Assembly (NCBI GenBank): GCA_900550285.1
Contig: URRW01000006.1
Location: 1-64,000, forward strand
Reading direction: 5' to 3'
Length of the DNA stretch: 64,000 bases
From: an uncultured Lachnospiraceae bacterium
GTDB lineage: Bacteria > Bacillota > Clostridia > Lachnospirales > Lachnospiraceae
The notes under the pieces: model-generated
What the model saw: the letters and a program-made list of their open reading frames with translations, nothing else
What the model was told of the DNA's origin: nothing
Database searches by the model: none
Shown: positions 49,865 through 58,415 of the stretch, one piece after another
Numbering within the stretch: position 1 is the stretch's first letter
Layout of the letters: each line of letters starts with the position of its first letter
Program-made: the position numbers and the translations under genes

Positions 49865-50054
49865 TGCGTTGATAAGACCGGAGGTTTACAGCGATGTAAA
49901 GTCATGTTGCGGAAATGTAAAGCCGGTGTGATAGCGTTAAACAGGGGTTTTGGATATAATGGAATCATCAGAGCAAAGGAGCTTGGTTTTCACACGGCTA
50001 TTTGTGCCGGAGCGTCACAAACAGCCCTTATGGCAGAAGAGAAAGGAGATTATT

Positions 50055-50675
50055 ATGAAGCTGTCAGATAAGATAATCCAACTTAGAAAATCAAATGGAT
50101 GGACCCAGGAGGATCTGGCTGAAAAAATGAATGTATCCAGACAGGCGATTTCGCGGTGGGAAGGAGCAACAGCACTGCCGGATGTTACGAATGTCCTTCA
50201 GCTCAGCAAGCTGTTTGGAGTTACAACAGATTATCTTTTGAATGATGAATATGAAAGCGATAACGACCTGCCGAAGGTAAAGGAAGCGAAAAACGATGGC
50301 ATTCATCAGATTATGATATTTATGGTCACGCTCGAGGTTATGACAGCGCTCGTTCAGTTCATGACAACGTTCATTTTGCAAAGTGAATTTTTTGGCGTTC
50401 TCAGCTTCCTTCCGTTTGTTGCGGTTATAGGCGGATTTGAATATGCATATCAAAAGAAAAAAAGCGAAGCAGATGAAACCACGAGGGGATTTCGTAAAAA
50501 GTTTTATAAAATTTCAGCATGGTTAGGGACGTATTTCCCGGTCAGATTTGTCGTTACTTCGCTGGCAAATTTTTATCCGCGTCCTTATTACACGCTGGCT
50601 TTAGAGTGTGTGATACTTGTTATTTATCTGATGACGGCAGCTCTTATCTGTTTATGGATAGAGAAGAGGAAATAA
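50055..50675 (+). CDS. XRE-type regulator with C-terminal membrane segments
   Basis: The 206-aa protein starts with a Cro/CI-like HTH (KLSDKIIQLRKSNGWTQEDL, then VSRQAISRWEGATALPDV) and has about four hydrophobic segments in the second half (FMVTLEVMTALVQFM, FFGVLSFLPFVAVIGG, CVILVIYLMTAALICLWI). This layout is common in Clostridia for membrane-bound regulators. ATG 50055 follows GAGAAAGGAG. TATAAT at 49955-49960 is a candidate -10 box with no good -35 partner. Target genes unknown. Confidence 0.85.
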   Translation: MKLSDKIIQLRKSNGWTQEDLAEKMNVSRQAISRWEGATALPDVTNVLQLSKLFGVTTDYLLNDEYESDNDLPKVKEAKNDGIHQIMIFMVTLEVMTALVQFMTTFILQSEFFGVLSFLPFVAVIGGFEYAYQKKKSEADETTRGFRKKFYKISAWLGTYFPVRFVVTSLANFYPRPYYTLALECVILVIYLMTAALICLWIEKRK

Positions 50676-50763
50676 AAAGGACTGGATTTTTTAAAACGGG
50701 AGAAAAGGTGGCAGGATTTAAGGACATCCGGACAGGAAAGTTTACAGAGATTATGCTATAACG

Positions 50764-51087
50764 ATGTATCTGGATAGAAATGATGTTCCGCTATTGTGGT
50801 ATATAGATTTGATAGATGGTATAGGTGTTGATGCGGACGGAATTCCCTTTTAGAATGATATGTTTTTAGATTTGCTCGTTTCTGATAGCGGTCAGGTGGT
50901 CGAGGATGATAGAGATGAACTTGAAAAAGCATATTCTGATGGAATAATCAACAGTAAGCAGTATCAAAAGGTAATTTCAGTTTCAGAACAGCTAAAACAG
51001 AGGATTTCAGAAAATCAAGGATGGATATCGGAGTATTGCCGTAACATTGCAGAGAGTTATAGAGATAGTATTATTGTGAAAGCATGA
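50764..51087 (+). pseudogene. remnant of a DUF402-type phosphatase gene with amber codon
   Basis: Translated from ATG 50764 the sequence reads MYLDRNDVPLLWYIDLIDG and GVDADGIPF, then TAG (50851-50853), then continues in the same frame as NDMFLDLLVSDSGQVVEDDR and DELEKAYSDGIINSKQY to 51087. This is the DUF402 fold, known from nucleoside-diphosphate phosphatases, but the N-terminal third of the domain is missing upstream and the amber codon splits the rest. It is therefore a decayed gene. The 75-aa part after the stop has its own ATG (50860) but no ribosome binding site. Confidence 0.75.
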
Positions 51088-51119
51088 TAAAGTCTAATTT
51101 GATAAAGGAGTGTGATAAA

Positions 51120-51629
51120 ATGGAAACACTTTTTGACAAATACAAAGAACTGAATATAAATGGCTCTTTGATTTGTCTTGAACAAGTTGAAGATATTTAT
51201 TCTTACTTCTGCTATCCGACCAATGCAAAGGCAATAGGGTTTGAAGGAAGTATTATGTATTGCTTTATTGAGCCGTATGGGGAAATGGTTTTTGCCTGCA
51301 ATCCTGATACTTGTGCAGATGTTTTTGTTTATCCGCTGGCAAGAACCTTTGAGGATTTTATGAGACTTATTCTTGCTTGTGGTTCTACTAATCCTATTGA
51401 GCAGATTATTTGGATGGACAAAGGCAAATTTGCAAAACACCTCAAAGAGGAAGAAGCAATCCGCACAGAAGAACAGAAAGCGACATTAAGTTATCTTGAA
51501 ACAGAGTTAGAAATTTCCCCTATTGATAACCCTTATGACTATGTAAAAGAACTGCAATCTCGCTTTGACAATAGTGGCATTGAGTATAGTGATGAATACT
51601 ATGATGTCTTGGGGATTGATAGAAAATAA
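51120..51629 (+). CDS. protein of unknown function, possibly immunity-like
   Basis: The 169-aa protein starts at ATG 51120 behind AAAGGAG. It is AT-rich compared with the core genes and reads LFDKYKELNINGSLICLEQV, then GSIMYCFIEPYGEMVFACNP and FEDFMRLILACGS. The sequence layout, with a globular alpha/beta N-terminal domain ending in a DFxxF-like helix, faintly recalls SUKH/SMI1-type immunity proteins, but I cannot confirm this. It sits between a decayed gene and the jet operon, in an accessory region. Confidence 0.55.
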   Translation: METLFDKYKELNINGSLICLEQVEDIYSYFCYPTNAKAIGFEGSIMYCFIEPYGEMVFACNPDTCADVFVYPLARTFEDFMRLILACGSTNPIEQIIWMDKGKFAKHLKEEEAIRTEEQKATLSYLETELEISPIDNPYDYVKELQSRFDNSGIEYSDEYYDVLGIDRK

Positions 51630-51647
51630 CAACAAATAAAATCCGGT

Positions 51648-51677
51648 TTGTCAAATTCCCGAATTTTATGATATAAT
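51648..51677 (+). promoter_or_regulatory. promoter of the jetABC operon
   Basis: TTGTCA (51648-51653) and TATAAT (51672-51677), 18 bases apart, 60 bases before jetA. Confidence 0.7.
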
Positions 51678-51737
51678 AAACTTTTACCGCGAAAATAGAC
51701 ATCATAAAGTGATAACGAGAAGGACACAGGCAAATAC

Positions 51738-53258
51738 ATGATTCTCAAAAAAAAGATACCAAAGGATTTTTATAAATTATTCCGGACCCAGAACATGGAT
51801 TACTATATGCAGCTTTTGACAGACCTGTACCGCACGAGCCGGGAAGCGTATGCCCTTTCGCAGCTGACGGATGCAGAATGCAAAAGCATTCTGGCGGAGA
51901 CGATAGCAAAGGTGAATCTGGTCTGGTGGGAGGATGAAACGGAGCGGGCGGATGAGAGCGGGTTTTTAGGGCTTACGCCGTCGGCGGTGCTGGACAGACT
52001 TGTGAAGTGGGGCTGGCTGTCGAGTGATTTCGATGAAAGACTAAACTGCTATATCATTTCCTTTCCGGAGTACAGCCGTATGTATGTGGAGCTGTTTGAA
52101 CGGCTGGGACAGGAGGACGAGAGCCGGGAGCGGGAGAGCATCCTGTCGGTATACAGCGCGCTGTATACTTATCATTCCGACCCGGAGAAAAATAACAGCA
52201 TCTTAAAAAGTGCGGTGCAGACGTCCAAAAATCTCGGGCAGATGCTTTCCGATATGCAGGACGGGATGCGTGCATGGTTTGATGAGCTTTCCGCCCGGAA
52301 GGATTTTATCGGGATACAGGAAGTGCTCGTTAGCGAGTTAAATAACAGCGATAGTAAAAAATATGCGATACTGACGACAACGGACAGCTTTTACCGCTAC
52401 AAAGAGGCGGTAAAGGAGCTGATAAGCGATATTTTGAATGAAAATGAGCAGCGCCGGGAGGAGCTTTGCCGGACGCTGGAAAGGCAGCTGACAGCAGCAG
52501 AGCAGCCAACAGCATCAGCGCAGCCAACAGCATCAGCGCAGCCAACAGCATCAGCGCAGCCAACGGCAGCAGCGCAGCCAACGGCAGCAGAGCAGCCGAG
52601 GGAATCAGGACAGCCGGGCACGGAATCCCCTCAGGTAAAACGCCTCCGCCGGAGCATTGCCTTCTGCGAGGAGGCGGCGCAGCTTGTGGTACAGGCTGAA
52701 AGAGAATTTGACCTTATTGAGAAAAAATATAACCGTCTGATAGAATTGAAAACGGTGTTTGCAAGACGGGCGCTGGCGCGTATTCATTATATTCTGCAGG
52801 AAGGCTCTGCGCAGGAGGATCAGACACTGGTGCTCATAAACCTTTTGACACGGAGCCGGAAAAAAGACGATATTCTGGAAAAACTGAGGGAATGTATGCA
52901 CGTTACAGCTCCGTTTACCGTTTTGTCGGATTCCAGCCTCTACAGCAGGAGAACGCGGCAGGAAAGCAGCTTTTGTCCTGTAAAGCCGACGAAGGCAGAG
53001 CCGCTGGAGATGGATGATTTTGTGCCAAGACCGCTGTATACAGGATATGAGCTGGAGGAATTCAGAGAAAAAAACAGCCTTGGAGGGGCATTCTGTGTAT
53101 CGGAGGAAACGGTTTCTTCTGTAGAAGACCTGGAAAAGCTTCTATTTGTATGGCAGGAGGCGACCAAGGACAGACTGGAGGAGGACCGGATAGAGTTAAA
53201 GGATGAGATACGTCAGAAGGACGGCTTTACCTATACGGGCTTTACCCTGAACGGATAA
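51738..53258 (+). CDS. jetA: Wadjet-type condensin subunit JetA
   Basis: The 506-aa protein matches the JetA (DUF5716) family, the kleisin-like subunit of Wadjet, which with JetB and the SMC-like JetC forms a condensin related to MukBEF. The N-terminus FYKLFRTQNMDYYMQLLTDL and TPSAVLDRLVKWGWL are characteristic. A run of six-residue repeats (QPTASA type, about residues 256-290) interrupts the middle; it is encoded by 18-base tandem repeats at 52503-52610. Start ATG 51738 follows GAGAAGGAC. jetB follows after nine bases. Confidence 0.88.
   Translation: MILKKKIPKDFYKLFRTQNMDYYMQLLTDLYRTSREAYALSQLTDAECKSILAETIAKVNLVWWEDETERADESGFLGLTPSAVLDRLVKWGWLSSDFDERLNCYIISFPEYSRMYVELFERLGQEDESRERESILSVYSALYTYHSDPEKNNSILKSAVQTSKNLGQMLSDMQDGMRAWFDELSARKDFIGIQEVLVSELNNSDSKKYAILTTTDSFYRYKEAVKELISDILNENEQRREELCRTLERQLTAAEQPTASAQPTASAQPTASAQPTAAAQPTAAEQPRESGQPGTESPQVKRLRRSIAFCEEAAQLVVQAEREFDLIEKKYNRLIELKTVFARRALARIHYILQEGSAQEDQTLVLINLLTRSRKKDDILEKLRECMHVTAPFTVLSDSSLYSRRTRQESSFCPVKPTKAEPLEMDDFVPRPLYTGYELEEFREKNSLGGAFCVSEETVSSVEDLEKLLFVWQEATKDRLEEDRIELKDEIRQKDGFTYTGFTLNG
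52503..52610 (+). repeat. 18-base in-frame tandem repeat in jetA
   Basis: CAGCCAACAGCATCAGCG occurs three times without change (52503-52520, 52521-52538, 52539-52556), then twice with small changes (52557-52574, 52575-52592) and once more degenerate (52593-52610). Each unit encodes QPTASA or a close variant, so copy number changes keep the reading frame. Confidence 0.88.
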
Positions 53259-53267
53259 GGAGGAAAG

Positions 53268-53930
53268 ATGTTTTCATATTTGGAAGGATTATCGCCGGCA
53301 GAGGCGGAAAATGTAAAAAAGACGATACAGGATCTGTTCCGGCAGACCTGTATCCTTCAGGTAAAATATGACCCGGTAACGCTGACTGCAAAGGACAATG
53401 CCCGTTATCAGGTATGTGCAAGGCATCGGGAATTTATTTCCGATTACTTTGCGGTGCTGGGATGCGACCTGATACACGACCCGCAGGACAGGATATTCCG
53501 TATCGCGGGGGAGGGCGTTCCCGTTGAAAAAATGAGCCTTACAACAACGCGCCTTCTGCTTTTGATGAAAATGATATACCGGGATAAGATAATGGGAGAG
53601 GGGCTGCATGCGACTGTCACAAATCTTTCGGAAATCCGGGAATACGGCAGAAATACGAACCTGATCCCCGGAAAGCTGACCGGGCAGGAATGGCAGGCGG
53701 CTTTAAATCTGATGAAAACTCATCAAATGATAGACCTGCCGGGTGCGATACTGAATGTGGAGGATGAAACTCCAATCTATATTTACAGCACAGTTAATAT
53801 TTTCTGCTCATCGGCAGATATCAGCGCACTTGTGGAGCGTTACCGCAGTGAGACAGAAGAAATGCTGGAGGAAGGAGAGGACGACAGTGAAGCAGGCGAA
53901 GAAGATATTTACGCGGATGTGTCTGAATAA
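53268..53930 (+). CDS. jetB: Wadjet-type condensin subunit JetB
   Basis: The 220-aa protein belongs to the JetB (DUF4194) family, the MukE-like winged-helix subunit that binds the kleisin. It contains LTAKDNARYQVCARHREFIS, DYFAVLGCDLIHDPQDRIFR and TTTRLLLLMKMIYRDK. It ends with an acidic tail. ATG 53268 follows GGAGG. jetC begins inside its last 44 bases. Confidence 0.88.
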   Translation: MFSYLEGLSPAEAENVKKTIQDLFRQTCILQVKYDPVTLTAKDNARYQVCARHREFISDYFAVLGCDLIHDPQDRIFRIAGEGVPVEKMSLTTTRLLLLMKMIYRDKIMGEGLHATVTNLSEIREYGRNTNLIPGKLTGQEWQAALNLMKTHQMIDLPGAILNVEDETPIYIYSTVNIFCSSADISALVERYRSETEEMLEEGEDDSEAGEEDIYADVSE

Positions 53931-56900
53931 CTGGGGAGGAATCGATCATAAGATACTCGAGTTTAATGAATATGTAAATCTTTTTTCCGGAAAGAGCGGA
54001 TCGGGAAAATCCACGGTGATGGACGCGATACAGGTCGTTTTGTACGGAAGCTTTTCTCCAAGCTTTTTGAATAAGGCGGCGGATGACGCCAAAAACAGAA
54101 GAAGCGTTTTGAGCTATTTGAGAGGAGAGCAAAAGGACGGCTCCGCAAACCGGGAAGGGCAGGATTTTTGTTCGGAACTGGCGCTTGAGATTCTGGATAC
54201 GGGAACGAAGCAGACGATGTGTATCGGAATCGCCTTTGAGGTAAGGAGTACCGATTCCGAGATACGGAAATTTTTATATTTCAGCCATTCCGGAAGGATG
54301 CCGGAGGGAGGCTATCTGACAGATGAAGGATATCCCTATTCCAATCAGGATATCCGCAGGCTGGTCGCAGAGCGGGCAAAGGAAACGGGCGCACGGGCTG
54401 AGCTGAACCGCATCTATCCTTCCAAGGAAGCATATCTGAGCACACTGTATGATGCAATTTTGGGCTACATCGACGGGAATCGTTTTATTACGATGGAAAA
54501 GAGCGCAATAGCCCTGAAAATGTCCAACGGGACGGGGCAGTTCATAAGGGATTATATGTTCCCCAAGAGCGAGAGCTCTACGATAGAGACCATCAGTGAG
54601 CAGCTGGGCGCATATCGTGATATCAAGGAAAAGATAGATGTTCTGGAAAAAAAGATCGATATGCTGACCGATATCCGGGAGGCCGGGCACAGGCTTACGC
54701 TGACTCGTGCAGATATTGTGGGAAGCCGTCTGGCAGTACGCTGCATTGATATTGAAGATGCAAAAAAAAGGATAGAGAGCCTGAAGGAAGACTGCAGTCG
54801 TATTGAAAAAGAAATTGAGGAGAAACGCGTCAAAAAGGCGGAGCTGGACAGGGCTGCGCAGGAGGCGGAAAACGAGCTTATCGTTGTGAGCGCCGATTTA
54901 AAGAGCAGTGACCTGGGAAGCAAAAAGGAGCATCTGGAAGAGTTGAAAAAACGGAGCAGGATGCTGGCGGACAATGCGGAGCATTGGCGCAGGATCGTGC
55001 AGGGGCTTTCGGCATGGGAGACGGACGAGATTGTTACAGATTATGTGAGCAATCGGCTCCTTCAGATGGTGGAGACGTTCCGGACGGGTCCGGTAACGGC
55101 GCAGCAGTGTATTTTGCTGCATGAGCGTATCGAAGAGGCGCGGCAGAATATTGAAGAGGAATATGAAACATATCGCGAGGAGCAGAGAGCTGTCGCCAGA
55201 GAGTTAAAGGAAAAACAGCGGCTCATCGACGATATGAAGCATAACAGAAAATCCTATCCCGAGCAGCTCATCAAGGCGAGAAACGCGCTGGAAAAGCGGC
55301 TTTCCGCGGTATACGGCAGGACGGTGAAGGTATTTATCTTCGCAGACCTGTTTGACGTTGAGGACGAAGAGTGGAAAAATGCGGTAGAGGGGCGGCTGGG
55401 GAGGCTCAAGCTCTCCCTTGTCACAGAGCCGAACGTATCGGCAGACGCCGCAAAGCTTTTCCGGGAGATGAAGCAGTTTGAGGATGCAGAGCTGATCGAT
55501 TCGGCGGCGGTCATAAAAAATGAGCCTGTCGTACTGGAAGGTTCGCTATATGAAGCGGTACGTGCTTCGGAGGAATGGGTGGACAGCTGCCTGAAGCGTT
55601 ATCTGGGGCGCATCGTGAAATGCCGTTCTGTAGAGGAGCTGGAGCAGGTAAGGGACGGCGTGACGCCGGATTGCTATTCCTACAGCAATTTTATTTTCAG
55701 ACATTTGAAAAAGAAGGATTATACGCTCGGCGCATGCATCGGCGGCAAGGTATCCCGCGCACGTCTTGCAGAATATGAGGAAGACGTGGCAAAGCTTTCC
55801 AAAGAGCTGGAGGAAAGCGAGCGTGTAAGCTGCGGCTTAAAGACTGCCCGTGAAATGGAGAGCCTAAAGGACGATCCCGAGTATCTTGAGCGTTTGTCCT
55901 CATCAGCACGGGAGCTGGAAGAGGTGCTCACAGAAAAGGATGCGCTTGAGCAGGAGATAGCGCGTCTTAGGGAAGGACGCTTTAAAGAACTGGAGGAACG
56001 GGAAAAAGAGCTCCGCAGCCGGCGGGACAGCCTGAAAAATGAAGCAATGCTCATGCAAAATGAGATGACCCGTCAGGTAGGGACAAAGGAGCGTATCCGG
56101 GGCGAAATAGATGTTAAGAGACAGTCTCTTGAGGAAATGAAGCTCGGTTATACGCCGGATAAGAGCATAGAAGCGGAAATAAAGGAGTCTCTGAAAAAGC
56201 GCTCAGCCCAATCCTTAAAAATGCAGAAAAATGCGGGGATAGATGCTCTTTTAAAGAGGGAGGAAGAGCAGGCAGAAGCGCTGGGACGGGCGCGCAGCGC
56301 CTATATCGTGCAGTTTCCGTCCAGTGGTTTTTCAGGTACGGAAAAGAGCAATGAAGCCTACGAGCGGCTGTTGGAGCAGTACCGGACGGATTTTGAGCCG
56401 AAATACCGCATCGAGTTTGAAAAGCAGTGTGATCTTATATACAGAAGCCTCCGGGAAAATGTGATCGCTACGATACACGGAGATATCAAGGCAGCAAAAC
56501 GCCATGCCTTTGAAATCAACAGGCTGTTGAAGAAAACAAACTTTTCGGACAGTACCTATCAGATAAAGATAGAGCCCGCCCGTAATGAAAACGGACAGTT
56601 CTATGAAATGCTGATGGCACAGGAGCTGGACAGCAAAAATCTGGACAATGACGGATTTGAAGGACAGCTTTCCCTTGGAGAGGACAGCTTTTATCAGAAA
56701 TATGAAGAAAAGATAAAGCTTCTGACGGATAAGTTCATGCCTGCAAAGAGCGGCGATGAGCAGGCATTGGAGCAGCACCGCAGGGAGATGGAGCAGTATG
56801 CGGATTACCGGAATTATCTTTCCTTTTCCATGTACGAGCAGGTGACGGATGAAGAGGGAAATGTGATACGGGAAAATTTTGTGGACGACATGGCAGGACG

Positions 56901-57267
56901 GGATTCCGGCGGTGAGGGACAGAATCCCAAATATGTAGCTCTACTGGCAGGTTTTGCGATGCTTTATATGCAGCAGACGAACCGGGACAGCCGCATACGG
57001 CTTGTGCTTCTGGACGAGGCATTTTCCAAGATGGATCAGGAGCGGAGCGCGGTGTGCTTAAAGTATGCGCGGCAGATGGAGCTGCAGCTCATCGTCTGTG
57101 TACCGGATGAGCGTCTTCAGTCACTCATACGGAATGTGGATTGTGTATATGGCTTCCGGCGTCACCAGAATCAGATAACGATGATGCATATCGATAAAGG
57201 GAATTACCTGAAGCTGATGGAAGGCGGCGAACAGATGGGAACGCCGGAACACAAAAATCTTACATAA
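53887..57267 (+). CDS. jetC: Wadjet-type SMC-like ATPase JetC
   Basis: The 1126-aa protein has the ATPase head split by a long coiled coil. Walker A is SGKSGSGKSTVMDA (about residues 34-47), and the C-terminal half of the head carries the Walker B-type RLVLLDEAFSKMDQERSAVC near residue 1038. Coiled coil covers roughly residues 240-960. GTG 53887 is chosen: AAGGAGAGG ends six bases before it, and it falls in the jetB overlap; the longer frame would start inside jetB without a site. JetD, the topoisomerase-like nuclease that completes Wadjet, is not downstream: the next gene is a LacI regulator. Confidence 0.92.
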   Translation: MKQAKKIFTRMCLNNWGGIDHKILEFNEYVNLFSGKSGSGKSTVMDAIQVVLYGSFSPSFLNKAADDAKNRRSVLSYLRGEQKDGSANREGQDFCSELALEILDTGTKQTMCIGIAFEVRSTDSEIRKFLYFSHSGRMPEGGYLTDEGYPYSNQDIRRLVAERAKETGARAELNRIYPSKEAYLSTLYDAILGYIDGNRFITMEKSAIALKMSNGTGQFIRDYMFPKSESSTIETISEQLGAYRDIKEKIDVLEKKIDMLTDIREAGHRLTLTRADIVGSRLAVRCIDIEDAKKRIESLKEDCSRIEKEIEEKRVKKAELDRAAQEAENELIVVSADLKSSDLGSKKEHLEELKKRSRMLADNAEHWRRIVQGLSAWETDEIVTDYVSNRLLQMVETFRTGPVTAQQCILLHERIEEARQNIEEEYETYREEQRAVARELKEKQRLIDDMKHNRKSYPEQLIKARNALEKRLSAVYGRTVKVFIFADLFDVEDEEWKNAVEGRLGRLKLSLVTEPNVSADAAKLFREMKQFEDAELIDSAAVIKNEPVVLEGSLYEAVRASEEWVDSCLKRYLGRIVKCRSVEELEQVRDGVTPDCYSYSNFIFRHLKKKDYTLGACIGGKVSRARLAEYEEDVAKLSKELEESERVSCGLKTAREMESLKDDPEYLERLSSSARELEEVLTEKDALEQEIARLREGRFKELEEREKELRSRRDSLKNEAMLMQNEMTRQVGTKERIRGEIDVKRQSLEEMKLGYTPDKSIEAEIKESLKKRSAQSLKMQKNAGIDALLKREEEQAEALGRARSAYIVQFPSSGFSGTEKSNEAYERLLEQYRTDFEPKYRIEFEKQCDLIYRSLRENVIATIHGDIKAAKRHAFEINRLLKKTNFSDSTYQIKIEPARNENGQFYEMLMAQELDSKNLDNDGFEGQLSLGEDSFYQKYEEKIKLLTDKFMPAKSGDEQALEQHRREMEQYADYRNYLSFSMYEQVTDEEGNVIRENFVDDMAGRDSGGEGQNPKYVALLAGFAMLYMQQTNRDSRIRLVLLDEAFSKMDQERSAVCLKYARQMELQLIVCVPDERLQSLIRNVDCVYGFRRHQNQITMMHIDKGNYLKLMEGGEQMGTPEHKNLT

Positions 57268-57284
57268 ATTTTAAGAAAGTGATA

Positions 57285-57339
57285 TTGACGGAAAACGTTT
57301 TCTGAACTATGATGTTCTTGTGCTAAGAAAACGTTTTCC
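57285..57339 (+). promoter_or_regulatory. promoter and two LacI operators of the lacI-glgP operon
   Basis: TTGACG (57285-57290) and TATGAT (57308-57313), spacer 17. The palindrome GGAAAACGTTTTCT (57290-57303) lies in the spacer, and AGAAAACGTTTTCC (57326-57339) lies just after the -10 box. Centres are 36 bases apart. GAAAACGTTTTC is a classic LacI-family operator core with the central CG. Confidence 0.88.
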
Positions 57340-57393
57340 TTTTAGTTTACGGAAAACCTTGTTACATGCGCGTTAAGAGAAAGGGGGAGTGGT

Positions 57394-58386
57394 GTGGCTT
57401 CCATCAAGGATGTGGCAAAGCGCGCGGACGTAGCCATTTCTACAGTCTCAAAGGTTTTAAACGGCTATGCCGGCGTCAGCGAAGAAACAAAGCGCCGTGT
57501 AAACCGTGCCATTCAGGAACTGAACTATACGCCGAACGCGGTGGCGGCGGCGCTGTCGTCAAAGCAGTCCGGCAGGATAGCCCTGCTTTTGAATCTGAAA
57601 GGCCCGGGGCAGGCGGTGGATGAAGTGAATCTGCAGTATCTGTCGGGGGCCATACAGAGGGCAAAGGAGAAAAAACTGGATGCGGTAACGCTGTTTTTCT
57701 CGATGCTGGAGGATAAGAGCCTGACAGATGCCATTGGCTATCTGAAGGCGCAGAGTATCGAGGGGATCATTGTTTACGGGATGAGCAGACGGGACATATT
57801 GTTAAAAGAGCTTATCGATTCGGGTGTTTTTAAAACCGTCGCGGTGGATACGCCGTTTTGTGATGAAAATACGTCGTCGGTATGGATAGACCAGAAAAAA
57901 GCGCAGTATGATATTGCGAAAAAGACGGTGCTCGGCAATAAAGACTGCCGCCGGGTACTGTATATCGCGGGGCAAAAGGATGCCTTTGTGACCGGCGAAA
58001 GGATAGAGGGGATGAAGGAGCTGGCAGAGGAGCTCGGGCTGGAGCTGACCGTGGAATACGGGGATTTCAGCGAAAAAAAGGCGAGGGAGCTGACTTTTGC
58101 CTATGAAGACAGGACAGACGTATTCGTGTGCGCGTCCGACCTGATGGCGATAGGGGCGATGCGCGCTCTGATGGAGCTGGACGTATTTCACCCGGTATGT
58201 GGATTTGACGGGATACCGCTCATGAGCTATGCGGGAAAGCAAATGAACACGGTGAAACAGGATTTTGCAAAAATCTCCGCCGTCGCTGTGGATGAGATGG
58301 AGCGGCTGCTTCACGGAGATACGGGAAGGAATACCGTACTTGGCTATGAGCTTGTGCGGATGCGCTATGAAGATATGATGATATGA
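57394..58386 (+). CDS. LacI-family transcriptional regulator
   Basis: A 330-aa regulator with the LacI DNA-binding domain (ASIKDVAKRADVAISTVSKV, then LNGYAGVSEETKRRV) and a periplasmic-binding-like sensor domain (residues 60-330). The start is GTG 57394, five bases after GGGGGAG. The operators at 57290-57339 suggest it represses itself and glgP. Its last four bases overlap the open frame of glgP, whose ATG 58416 follows 29 bases after the stop. The sensor ligand is probably a maltodextrin or glucose polymer breakdown product, by context. Confidence 0.92.
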   Translation: MASIKDVAKRADVAISTVSKVLNGYAGVSEETKRRVNRAIQELNYTPNAVAAALSSKQSGRIALLLNLKGPGQAVDEVNLQYLSGAIQRAKEKKLDAVTLFFSMLEDKSLTDAIGYLKAQSIEGIIVYGMSRRDILLKELIDSGVFKTVAVDTPFCDENTSSVWIDQKKAQYDIAKKTVLGNKDCRRVLYIAGQKDAFVTGERIEGMKELAEELGLELTVEYGDFSEKKARELTFAYEDRTDVFVCASDLMAIGAMRALMELDVFHPVCGFDGIPLMSYAGKQMNTVKQDFAKISAVAVDEMERLLHGDTGRNTVLGYELVRMRYEDMMI

Positions 58387-58415
58387 GCCGCAGGACGGCA
58401 GAAACGGAGGATATT

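Noticed and set aside
46662..51087. TAG read as pyrrolysine or another amino acid
   Set aside because: Other genes in the window (for example 18724-19329 and 31314-32384) use TAG as a normal stop and no suppressor tRNA is present here; mutation or a sequencing error is simpler.
52503..52610. Possible CRISPR array
   Set aside because: The units are direct tandem 18-base copies without spacers and lie inside the jetA reading frame.
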